NCBI GenBank assembly: GCA_021229015.1
Contig: CM037792.1
Coordinates: 1,426,001 to 1,490,000, forward strand
From: Solen grandis
Taxonomy: Eukaryota; Mollusca; Bivalvia; Adapedonta; Solenidae
DNA length: 64,000 nt
Reading direction: 5' to 3'
The position numbers were made by a program, and so were the translations under genes. Positions 45,030 to 54,905 of this stretch are shown here, piece after piece (position 1 is the first letter of the stretch; each line of letters opens with the position of its first letter). Below the pieces are notes generated by a model. That model was given only the letters and a program-made list of their open reading frames with translations, was not told the origin of the DNA and ran no database searches.

Positions 45030-45310
45030 GTTGAAATAACGTGTACAGACATGTTCAAAAATTGTGTTGAAATAATGTGTACAGACATGTTCAAAAAGTG
45101 TGTTCCACACACGTCTGAATTCTGAAAATTTGATCTTTATTTCCGTTTTGTGTTGAAATAACGTGTACAGACATGTTCAAAAATTGTATTGAAATAATGT
45201 GTACAGACATGTTCAAAAAGTGTGTTCCACACACGTCTGAATTCTGATAATTTGATCTTTATTTCCGTTTTGTGTTGAAGTAACGTGTACAGGCATGTTC
45301 AAAAAATGCG
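45030..45310. repeat. Tandem repeat inside the right arm
   Basis: Units holding TTGAAATAACGTGTACAGAC, ATGTTCAAAAATTGTG, CCACACACGTCTGAATTCTG and TTGATCTTTATTTCCG are repeated several times; the left arm holds fewer copies (39228-39345). Confidence 0.85.
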
Positions 45311-45954
45311 TTCCAATATTGACTTTATTTTTAAACATAACGTCATCGCTCTCTATTCTGATTGGTTGTTGATCAAAATCATGGTTATTTATAGATAAAA
45401 ACTGGTTAATTCTGGTTTATTCTAGTTGTACAGTACTAAATACATTTCTAAATATAGTTTCCGGAAGTATTATGACCATAAACGGCAGATCAGGCATAAG
45501 ACATGAGTGTTGAGTTCATTTTATAACAGAACGTGGAGCTGTTCACATCGTAAGTAATGTCGTTATTATTTTTTTCTAAATATTATTTGATATAGTTTTA
45601 TATATTGTATGTTTATTGTATGATGATCATATATTGATCATTGATTTAAGACTTTGTATAGTCCCCGTCTAAGGCTGAGGACCTGACCCTCAATGTCCGT
45701 GATTAAGCCTTATGACTGAATATACAAGTCAGCTCTGTATATTATTGGGACTATCAATACCTCTGTTGTATCTCATGTACTTTTGTGTTTACCATGTGTC
45801 TCCGCCTAAGGACTTGACCCTCAATCTCCTTAGCCCTAGGTCAAATGTACAACTCTGTACATTGATGTCATTTCTAACTATAGATCATGATGCCATTTCT
45901 AAATATAGATCATGATGTCATTCTAAATATAGATCATGATGTCATGCTAGAAAA

Positions 45955-46013
45955 CCAATATGGCCGCCGCACATGCGCAAATAATCTGATGACGTCACTC
46001 CTGCGCATGCGCA
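45955..46013 (-). promoter_or_regulatory. NRF1/CRE/YY1-like cluster at the right end
   Basis: Mirror of 38544-38602: CCAATATGGCCGCCGC, TGCGCA, TGACGTCA (45990-45997) and TGCGCATGCGCA (46002-46013). The cluster is better conserved between arms than much of the rest. Confidence 0.6.
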
Positions 46014-46044
46014 GTCTTGGCCCTAAAGAGACATACATACTACT

Positions 46045-46050
46045 AACACA
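46045..46050. repeat. Target-site duplication, right (AACACA)
   Basis: Identical to 38507-38512. Confidence 0.85.
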
Positions 46051-47343
46051 TCATTAAATGATATGTTTAATAGGTAATTGATTATATCATGGATGTACAT
46101 TACATCTAGTATACGTCTGTGATTATATGCAATGAATTAAAATATTTTTTAATCCTAAAACTAAACATATAACATTAAATAATATAATGCATCATCTTCT
46201 TAAAGGAAAAAATACTATAATATACATATTAACAATTATATATAAAGTGGGGGTGAATCGTCTCGATCTTTGAAAATTGGGGGTGAAACGACTTGGGAGG
46301 AAACGGTCTGGGGGGTGAAACGTCTTGGGGAGGAAACGGTTTTGGGGGTGAAACATCTGGAATTCATAAACAGACGCCATATCTCGGCTTCAAGTGCACG
46401 ACAATAAAACACATTTTTTAACCAATTTTGAATGATTTTTCTCGTATGCAAAGTAAGAAATGACTATTCTAAGAATTTCTTGGTATTATAATCATACATT
46501 TGTTTTTAATTACTTATTTGACTCAGGTAATTGTAATTCTTTGATCACTGTCGCCGATTATGTCATGTGTTTTCGCGGTTTTATTTTCCAGGTTTTTAAG
46601 TGAGCAAAAACATAGAATAAATGACTTAGCATCAAAATACACTTGTTAAATTAAAATCTGGGTGAAAAAAACTTTCTAACTGTATCAAACCTGAAAATTG
46701 ACAAATAAAAACTGCAGTCCAGTTTTGTTCTATTTTACGTGTTCAAGGGAGGTAACTACAAAATTAATAAGTAAAATTAAAAAAAAAAAAAAAAAAAAAA
46801 GGATGAGAAAATAGAAGTAAACAGTATTTCATTTACGTGTATTTATATTTTTCATATATATATTTTTTTAATTTGTATTTTAACAAGTTTTTTCCTTTAC
46901 TTGAGATGAATAATTATTCTAATTATATCTTATTACTACATAGTAAAGTAGATCTTTAAGTGTACATATTTATGTTGATATCAAAAACATGTATGCAATG
47001 TTAATTTCTGAATAAAATAAATATACATGAGCATTTTAAATATATTTCTTATGTTCATTTCTTTGAAATTCTTACCATGAAAATTTTGTTTTTCATTTCA
47101 GTGTGATTGTAAAATGTGAATATGTTATGCAAAACATACATTTTCTTTGCTGACTAGTTTAATGTCATAAGGCTAAGCTTTTGGAAAATGTAACATTTAT
47201 GCATGTAGGATTAATGGCCTGAAAGTTTTTTGATGATAAACATATAGGTACATGAATGCTTTTCCGGTTAAACTAAAGTTCTCTGATACTGATGTCTTTG
47301 ATTGATTCTAACATTTTAATTGTTCCCTCTGCTTTTTGTAACT
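46051..47343. other. AT-rich spacer; second CGTTTCACCCCC array at 46247-46360
   Basis: Holds the reverse-complement array of GGGGGTGAAACG and GGGAGGAAACGG motifs (partner of 19777-19895) and a poly-A of about 22 at about 46779-46800. No gene was recognised. Confidence 0.55.
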
Positions 47344-47349
47344 GTAAAC
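47344..47349. repeat. Target-site duplication, left (GTAAAC)
   Basis: GTAAAC immediately precedes the terminal repeat at 47350 and recurs at 49969-49974. Confidence 0.7.
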
Positions 47350-48814
47350 CAGGCCCGGATCCAGCTGGTGAAGGGGGGGGGGGGGGCTTGGCCCCCCCAG
47401 CTGCCCTGGTCATACATTTTTCTAGGCTATAAAATCCCTTGATTACATCATAGCATCATAGAAGTGTTGTCTAGAGGAAATCCCATCGTGCCCCCCCCCC
47501 CCCCCCCACCTGAACTACCCGCATAACCACCTGACCAGCCAGACTCCTATTGTCTTATGGCCCCCTGCTGTTAATGTGTAGGTAAACCGTATCAGCAGTC
47601 GTCCATGACTGTGTGATAAGCATGTGTTTAGGGTACTGCGGACACGTTCAGTGATTGTGAATTGTCAATTAATTACTAACTTTGACCAAATCTACTCAAC
47701 GAAAGTTGAATTCACTTTTCTCTACATGTATCAAGTTTTTTTTTGTTTTGTTGTTGTTGTTTTTCTTTTGCTGTAGCAAAAAAATCTTAGTAGATGCATA
47801 CCTATTGCTAGCCATGCAAATTAAACTTAATCAGAAATGGGTTGTGTTTCTAAATGTCATCGGCTTTACTATTTTTACATAACTTTTTAAGTATTATTTT
47901 TATGAAACTAACTCCTCTAAATATTTTTCTTGAAAGGAATAAATACAAACAGTAGGCTGATACATCATCATGTTTACTTTTTTAAGATTTACGAATGCAA
48001 TAATCTACATGTACGCGTATGTGTATTCATGGTTTCTTAATATAGACACCCTGGTGTATTTTAAATTTATATATATATATAAATGAATAAGAAATGAAAG
48101 AATTTGAAAATTTCAATCTGCCATATTTTGGGACAATATGTAGATTATTCAAATCAAACCAGGTAACCAGTCATTGAGCAATGTTACTGATAAGTCGATG
48201 AATACGAAATACTAATGTACAGAAAACACAATTCATGTGAGATATTAAACGGATATTAAAGATTTTATATTAAATATCAACATCTATTATTACTGAATAT
48301 TGTTTGTTTTGTCACTGATTTAACATTTAGAAAAAAAAAAAAATGCAAAAAATCGACACGCAGAAGGGGCCCAAAACCTTCTGCAACCGTCCGACCCTAA
48401 AACGTGTGCCTGATTTTCTTTTTTTTTATCTGGGAATTCTGTGTGTGAAGCCTGCTACCAGATCGACAATTAGACAGTCAAGATTACCAAGTTCGAACCT
48501 AATACAGCATATACCCGACAAAATATGTTTAACGTGTTTTTTTCCCCTCAGACTTAAACAAAGCTGTCTTTTACACTGTTGAGTCTAAAACTGATGATTA
48601 ATCAAAGTATTCACTAATTGATAGTGTACACAAGTCACTTTTTGGGGGACGGGGGGAGGGGTTCCCCAAAAAACACTTATTTTTAATGCCAGTTTGCAGT
48701 GGAAAATGCACGAGAAACCTATATTTTTACCCTATCTCCCAATACCGGAGTAAATGTCCTTTCAGTAATATCAGTGTCTCAGTCTGTATACACCCCCCCT
48801 TTTTTAATACAACT

Positions 48815-49745
48815 GTAGTCAAATACTATTGCACAGTAGTTATTCAATAACATGGCTTTGCGAAGGTAAAATATAAAATTATATCGCTCAAGGCTCAGTC
48901 CCACTTGACATCTTTTGCCTCGGGGATGTACTGCCGATGGAAAATGATGAGCCTCGCGAGGCGTCGGGAACAGGTTCCCCTGTGTCCCGCGGAAGCTTCG
49001 AAAGCGTCGCGAGCCATGTGGAGTCATCGGGAGAACTTGATTGCTTGCATTGAAAATTTCCCCTTTATGTTCTCGAAGTTTTATTGGGGAAAACAGGCCG
49101 GGGAAACATAAGCATAGCTACTCTGAAGTTCCCGGGAAGCATTCACGGAGCTTCCGCGAAAAATCTTTCCTCTGATGTCTCAAAGGTTCATCAACCTTTC
49201 TGTGACACATTCCAGATCTTGTGATAGAATCTCAGAATAATCGAAAAAAAAAAATCGACAAGCGCACTCTAAAATGTGTTGCTATTTTGGTCAACCTTAG
49301 ACTAAGGGTCAAAAAAGCCATGGGACATTCCTGGGGGCATCATCATAAACCCCAAAAGTACACCCTTGGTTTTGTCTCTTAATTCCATCACCAAATTCAC
49401 ATAATCTCCATAATCTTCCCCGAGACACCTAGGGTGGTTCGATACAGCGATACATCCCTTAATCTGCGGGATATTCCCCCGATGATGTTTCAAATTCGGT
49501 GAAGGTCTTCCCCGATCATCGGAGAAATTTCCCGAGCATCGGGAGCCATCCCCGATAATACAAAGCCATTCGTACCATAGCCGATCGAAACATTAGTGAA
49601 CGTTTCAATGGACCAACCCCGAAGCTTCTCATGGGACTCCTCCGTCTTTTTGGCACAAACATTTGATGCCATTGGGAGAAAATTTGTGTATTTCCACATC
49701 GCCGATGATTTTTCTCCAGTGGGACCTAGGCTTTAGATATATGGT
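48815..49745 (+). repeat. Dispersed repeat Y, copy 1 (inside the 2.6-kb element)
   Basis: Aligns by eye to 57716-58545: AAAATTATATCGCTCAAGGC, GGGATGTACTGC/CCAGATGGAAA, CGGAAGC..CGTC, repeated CGGAAGCTT/GAACATT/CATCGGG motifs and GA..TAGGC.TTAGAT. Non-coding. Confidence 0.7.
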
Positions 49746-49757
49746 GTTCAAGTTAAA

Positions 49758-49825
49758 AACAACAACAACAACAACAAAACAACAACAACAACAAAAAAAA
49801 CAAAAAAAACAAAAAAAAACAAACA
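49758..49825. repeat. (AAC)n / A-rich tract
   Basis: AAC trinucleotides grading into A-rich sequence. Confidence 0.9.
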
Positions 49826-49968
49826 TAAATAACCTTCACTTTCATCCCCAGATGCCCTTCTAAAATGCCTCTCCGTAACACTAAATATTTTTTTCCGGAC
49901 CCCCCCCCCCCTAGCATTCACATCACATTCAAATTTTGGCCCCCAGTGGAATTCTGGATCCGGGCCTG

Positions 49969-49974
49969 GTAAAC
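49969..49974. repeat. Target-site duplication, right (GTAAAC)
   Basis: Identical to 47344-47349. Confidence 0.7.
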
Positions 49975-50054
49975 TACACATTGATAAAATAAACTGTATA
50001 AAGACTGACTGAGTCTAAGCACTGCTGTACATTAGACTTTGTGAACAAATTTCT

Positions 50055-50130
50055 GGGCTACCAGTTTCCAATTCTGGTAGCCCACTGGGCTACCAGAATT
50101 TTTGAGAATTTGTCGGACACTGTCAGAGCC
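50055..50130. repeat. GGGCTACC-containing dispersed repeat, copy 2
   Basis: CTGGGCTACCAG appears twice around an inverted CTGGTAGCCCA, followed by ATTTGTCGGACACTGTC, which is shared (inverted) with 19275-19345. Confidence 0.5.
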
Positions 50131-51046
50131 TAAAATGGCTAAAACTATGATCACTACAAATTAAATCAGGTTTCCAAAGTTGAATATAAAACAATATAAC
50201 ATGGTTAAACTGAGGAGGAATATGCCAGCAGTTCTGAGAAAAACATCATCCGAAATCGAAACGGCGTTTTACAATGTCCGAATTCGGTGCACTTTATAGA
50301 GAGCTTGTTTTCATATATTTACGCTAGGCAAAAATAAACTGTTACAACAAGAATACTTTTCAATTCAATTTTATACTAATTCAAGCACATTAACAAATTT
50401 GCCAGGTTTACATCAGTAATAATATACTCATTTACATTTTCAATGTCGCTTCCACTTGACGCCGCCATTTTTAGCCTATTAACCCTTTCCCTCATAGAGG
50501 AAACCCAATCTATAAATAGAGACTGTGACGTCATTAGCTTGCACTAGTCTCTATACTAGACCGTAGGATTCACCCAAAAACTGCGAATTGTGTTTCCGCG
50601 CAAATAGACCCAATTTCTATTATAAATTTGAACAAACATTATTAACATTAACATGCTTAAATACTACTAAATGTGCCATTATCATTTTCGACACATTATA
50701 TTGTAGTTTAAACACCTCTAGTCTAGTTTGAGCAATACATATAAATAAGAATTACGATCCTACTTTCACTTTCACATGAATTTTTGGAAAACGTTATTTG
50801 CAGATAAGAATTTTTCTCTTATAGTGTCATATACAATGAAAAAAAAAAAAAACACAAAAAAACACACACACACACACAATACACTGGCATAATAAATAGA
50901 CAATGACATAATACTGTGTTAAAATATTGTATTTACGTTGATTATCTATTTTAAATGCTCCAACGCAGGAGATCTATCGGTGTCGCAGCCATGATTTCCC
51001 ATGATTCTTTGAGCGCTTTTACACAGGTCATTCACACCGGTGTTGA
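50131..51046. other. Intergenic, nothing recognised
   Basis: Contains an A/CA tract near 50840-50880. A fragment at 50480-50497 resembles the CCCTTTCCCTCATAG end of the element at 51047. No gene was seen. Confidence 0.4.
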
Positions 51047-51228
51047 ACCATGAAAAGACCTATGCGAACAACATAAAACCAGATCAGCTGTTCGCTGCTC
51101 CTCAATGGTCTAGAATTGAGGATTTTGTGATTAAATTTGGTAAGGTTTAACTGTGGTTTTCTGCAGATCAGGCTTTATGTTGTACCTATTGAGTGCGTCA
51201 AAATGAGTCTATATGAGGGAAAGGGTTA
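51047..51228 (-). repeat. Dispersed element, copy 2 (hairpin core lost)
   Basis: Reverse complement of 1694-1906, but the long hairpin is absent: the sequence passes directly from the outer ACCAGATCAG to CTGTTCGCTGCTCC, as if one arm had been excised. Confidence 0.75.
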
Positions 51229-51350
51229 AGTAGGATATTACGCCGGGAACCAGACTCTATTGCTTGTAGCCTGGATTACCTGCCCCTGTCACTATAACGT
51301 AGGATAGAACGCCGGGAAGCAGACTATATTGCTTGCTACTTATTGCTTAC
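51229..51350. repeat. Short tandem duplication
   Basis: GTAGGATA..ACGCCGGGAA, CAGACT.TATTGCTTG is present twice, about 65 bp apart. Confidence 0.7.
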
Positions 51351-51547
51351 TGACTTGTATTTGTCAAAGTATTTTCTCTTATGCAGTTTTTGACACACAT
51401 TGTTTGCCGGAAACAGGAATAACAAGTGTTTTCTGTATCGTATCATTGATGTTTGTACGTATATCAGTTTCTTATCCACGGCAACATTTAAGCGATCGTT
51501 AACTGCGGAATATATTGTATCGGAGCCATTGGCATTTCATGACCTCA

Positions 51548-52195
51548 CGGTGCATAACCATATCGGCAGGCTCTCTGCGGAAATCGCTACATCGGCAGGC
51601 TCTCTACGTTTGCATCATAAACACTAGCAAACGCTGGACGGAAGGGAAAAAAACAGACCAATGGTCACTTTTCAAAGGTGAGTTGCTCAATATTAAGTAT
51701 TGCACGGAATATTAGAGTATCCTTGCTATGTATATCCGTGTAAACTTTTCAATTATCAGCGACTGCGACCTGAAACTCGGCCGAACAGTTTAGTGATGTA
51801 CCAACATAAACACAACCTCGGCACTTTCTACAGGCTTCAGCAGGTTATTGCTTTGATTATGTCTATAATATGACGATCAAATGTATTCTTTTAAGTATAT
51901 ACTTCAAGAAGATACCGATAAATTGGCCGATTTTACTGTAAATTTCTTGAAAACCCCCTACTTTCGGTTTTGTCGTTGCACGGGAGGTCTCTCTGCACAT
52001 CACTTTTTGAAGCACAGGCAGACTCTCTGCATTTACCACAGGCAGGCTCTCTGCAAGCTACCATTGATCTGTTTCTTTCCCTTCCGTCCAGCGTTTGCTA
52101 GTGTTTATGGCAGAGAATGACCGGTGCGAACGCAGAGAGCCTGCCGATATAGCCATTTCCGCAGAGAGCCTGTCGATATGGTTATGCACCGTGGA
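51548..52195. mobile_element. Foldback element with inverted arms of about 120-145 bp
   Basis: The left arm (51548-51667) and inverted right arm (about 52050-52195) share GGTGCATAACCATATCG, GGCAGGCTCTCTGCGGAAAT, AACACTAGCAAACGCTGGAC and GGAAGGGAAA. CGGCAGGCTCTCT-type motifs recur within and between arms. The loop has no recognised gene. Confidence 0.75.
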
Positions 52196-53513
52196 CCAGT
52201 TGATTCTGTTCATTGTTGAATTTTACCAGTGAATACGAAAGATCTATACGTATACAGTAAATGATACATTTCGAACTGATCTTCATGTGGAAATGATGTT
52301 GCATTTAAAGGACAGGTCTGTGTCTAGGATGTACAATTGGTTAATTTTAGCCGTGTACTGAACCTCGGTTTTTCCCCGTTTTTCCCATCTATATTTAGAT
52401 CATTGTCCTCGATATATAAATAGATGTTATCCAGAACTCGGCAAATGTGGGGTTTTCCCATCTAATCCGGGGGTACAAACAAACTTTTACCGTTGTAGCT
52501 TCAAGGTGAAAAACCGTTCACAATAGAAATAGTGCAAAACCACGTGACAGTTAGTGTGTTTTATACCTTACCACACATGCCAACTAAACACTATTATGAG
52601 CTCTAGTTCACCTAGAGACAGGCTAATATCTCCTCTCATACCTCAAAGGAAAAAAAAAAGGAAAAATTATATAAAAAGCTTTTTCAGTAAATTAGTAAAT
52701 ACCATTTATTATAATAAAACACACCCGGTCTCTCAAACCAAATAGAAAGGGCTTCTGGCAAGATCTACATAAATTTTATCTATTTTTTCTCCTTTGTTTT
52801 TGTTTCTTTTTTTATTATTTTTCTATTTCTTTGGCAAAAAAAAAACACTTTTGGCAAATAGACATCATTAACTAATTTATATACCACTTTCGGCTTTTTC
52901 TCATAATCAAAAACAAATAATATCCTCTCCTTCTATTAATTTTTATATTTGGCTCAAACTATTATACAAGGTTGAAAATATCCTTGCTAGCCGAAATTGG
53001 CTATTAAAATTCAAAATTACCCTAATAAGGGGCCGTTGTTGTAGCAGCAAAAAGGTGAAAAGGCTATTTGTTTGCGGGCCTTAAAAATCCTTCTCCTCTT
53101 CGAACATCTCAAGCATACTCATGATTCAAAGTCTAATTTGGTCGGCACTGATGAGACGGTACAACGGTCTCAAGGGGAACCATCGTGGCACCTCAAGTGC
53201 GCGGTTTCTTCCCGGCGAGACAGAAAAAGAAGGAAGGCACAGTACACCTCCAACCCACATGCCGACCAACATTACAGGCCACATGAGCAACAAGCAAACC
53301 CTTCCACATCCCAATTCCAGGGTAATTAACACCTCCAGCTCAAATTAGCTAGTTAATTACCAACCTTTTCGGACAACAAAAATTTGACTTTAGGCAAAAA
53401 AATAAAAATCTGTGATTTACAGATTTAATTCCAAATCTGACCCACTTCAGGCCACAAAATTCTATTTTATAGGGGTGATGGGTCACACTCCGGGGTCCGC
53501 CCACAAAGCCGAA
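52196..53513. other. Intergenic, nothing recognised
   Basis: AT-rich with T- and A-rich tracts. The 53072-53348 stretch has GC-richer overlapping open frames on both strands, including Lys/Arg/Pro-rich ones, but no domain I can identify. It could be a remnant of a LINE ORF1 low-complexity region, unproven. Confidence 0.4.
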
Positions 53514-54175
53514 CAGGAACAGAACAGAACAGAACATATTTTATTTGATTTGTACATAGTACATCATCATAAATAACATCAACATTCAACATTATACAAT
53601 AGTCAAGTTATTAATAAATATATCATAAATTCTTTTTCCATAACATCACGTGAACAAGTAATCAAAATCGATTTTTAACTAAGAGGATGAACTAAGTGTC
53701 ATAAGACAAACTTATGCGTAAAGAAAATGCAGATTTCAAATATTTAGTTTAAAAAATTTTTTTACTTAAAAATACAAAATCTTTCTGAACGAGGAATTCT
53801 ATTTCTACCATAGCGACCAGTTTGAATATGTAAACTATGTGATGACAATCTTAATCTACAAATATAATTTCTTAAGTCATAAGGTAAAACATTCAAATAG
53901 CTTTCATATCCAAATTCATTTATTATATAAAGATAAAACTTCACTCTTTTCTTTATCAGAATACCAACTTTGACAATAAGTATCAATCAAACGTTGTTTA
54001 AACATATTAATAAAATCTTTTTCATTCAAAACAGTTTGTTGATCACATTTAATAACCACCCTTTAAATTTTTTTTAATAATATATTTTCAGTATTTAACA
54101 ATTTACACCAATATTTTAAAGTTCGTATATATCTAGAAATATATAATGGATAACAGGCAGATGGACCCAAATTAA
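53514..54175 (-). mobile_element. 5'-truncated LINE fragment (minus strand)
   Basis: The 3' end is the inverted (TGTTC)n tail and an AATAAAATA-type signal near 53540, as in LINE 2. Upstream on the minus strand, fragments match the C-terminal part of the LINE ORF2 seen in the other elements (FGYESYLNVLPYDLRNYIC, RLRLSSHSLHIQTGRYGRN and further upstream LKYWCKLLNTEN, frame interrupted). It stops before the C-x2-C-x9-H-x4-C finger. This is a dead 5'-truncated copy typical of target-primed insertion. Confidence 0.8.
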
Positions 54176-54734
54176 ACAACGTTATCAGCAGCAGTTAAGA
54201 AGCCAGAACGAGCGTAGCGAGTGATGGCTTCTTAGAGTTTGCTCCGCCCTATATTACTGCGTCATACTGCTATATAAGGAGATGGCGCCATAAAAGTGTT
54301 ACGTAATATTATTGATTAAATAATTAATTAATTAATTAAAAATATGGATGTAACACATAACTTTCGCATGTTTTTTGACCGTCAGCTCATTTCTTTTTAA
54401 GATTGCATTGAAGAAGCACAGATATTTAATTTGAGTGATTACTTTTTATATATTTTCTGTATCTAGTTATTTTTTATTTTTTTTTATTTTTTTATTAGTT
54501 ATGACATCAGTACACAGCAACTGATTGACGTTATGGAAATAACGAAATAGTTTAGAAAAACCGCTGTCAGCGGAAGATATCAAGGCTAGGAATACCCTGG
54601 TAATACCAAATCAAACGAGATATTTATATGATCTGTAAGTTGTTTATGAACATTTCATCAATTTACCAAAGTCATAAACATAGGTACTGGTAGAGTTCCC
54701 TTGTCTGGCCCACATCATGATAAGGATAGTTCCA
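54176..54734. other. Intergenic with a small hairpin
   Basis: AAGAAGCCA at about 54198 and TGGCTTCTTA at about 54223 flank ACGAGCGTAGCGAGTG, a small hairpin. (ATTA)n near 54318-54340 and T-rich tracts near 54470-54495 follow. No gene. Confidence 0.45.
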
Positions 54735-54905
54735 AGTTGGCCCGGTGTCAGGATTGTGTGACTGCATGACTGCATGGCCGGGGTGTGGTGTCATGCCACA
54801 TGTCTACGGTGTGATACTACAGTGTTGCAGCACTACATCTGTCTCAAGTAGACATAGTATCCAAGTGATTTAAATACTGTCGGTGGGACGTTAAGCCTAA
54901 TAAAC
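54735..54905 (+). mobile_element. SINE-like element, family D, copy 2
   Basis: Partner of 7005-7180, with a local GACTGCAT duplication near 54771-54785 and the ATACTGTCGGTGGGACGTTA 3' end. Confidence 0.75.

Larger units (their letters stand above)
38513..46044 (+). mobile_element. Miniature Polinton/Maverick-like element, 7532 bp
   Basis: The ends read AGTAGTAT...ATACTACT and are flanked by identical AACACA hexamers. Long imperfect inverted repeats (38513-40970 and 43275-46044) make up about 70% of the element and enclose a three-gene cassette on the plus strand: zinc finger-packaging ATPase, acidic C2HC protein, small basic protein. Long inverted repeats, an AG start, a 6-bp duplication and an FtsK/HerA-type packaging ATPase are established features of Polintons and adintoviruses, which are normally 15-20 kb. 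No DNA polymerase, RVE integrase, protease or capsid gene is visible, so the copy is presumably non-autonomous. The two arms differ by substitutions and indels, so the insertion is not recent. Confidence 0.85.
43275..46044 (-). repeat. Right inverted terminal repeat
   Basis: Inverted partner of 38513-40970, about 300 bp longer. The excess comes from extra copies of the ACGTGTACAGACATG module (about 45030-45310) and a duplicated AATCAATATTGGATCAATCA segment (about 43631 and 43807). Confidence 0.9.
47350..49968. mobile_element. 2.6-kb element with 15-bp terminal inverted repeats
   Basis: Starts CAGGCCCGGATCCAG and ends CTGGATCCGGGCCTG, a perfect 15-bp inverted repeat, flanked by GTAAAC on both sides. 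G/C homopolymers lie just inside each end and near 47490-47507. No transposase frame was found, so it is non-autonomous or decayed. The termini are of a type common in invertebrate DNA transposons. The superfamily is unresolved; a 6-bp duplication does not fit hAT (8 bp). Confidence 0.7.

Noticed and set aside
38497..45915. Mirror-image open frames (38497-38826 minus, 45712-45915 plus; 39266-39493 plus, 44797-45024 minus) as a duplicated gene
   Set aside because: They pair because the arms are inverted repeats; they are short, show no domain and are not equally open in both arms.
47350..49968. A second Polinton-like element, because of the 6-bp duplication
   Set aside because: Ends are only 15 bp, do not start with AG, and no packaging or capsid gene is present.
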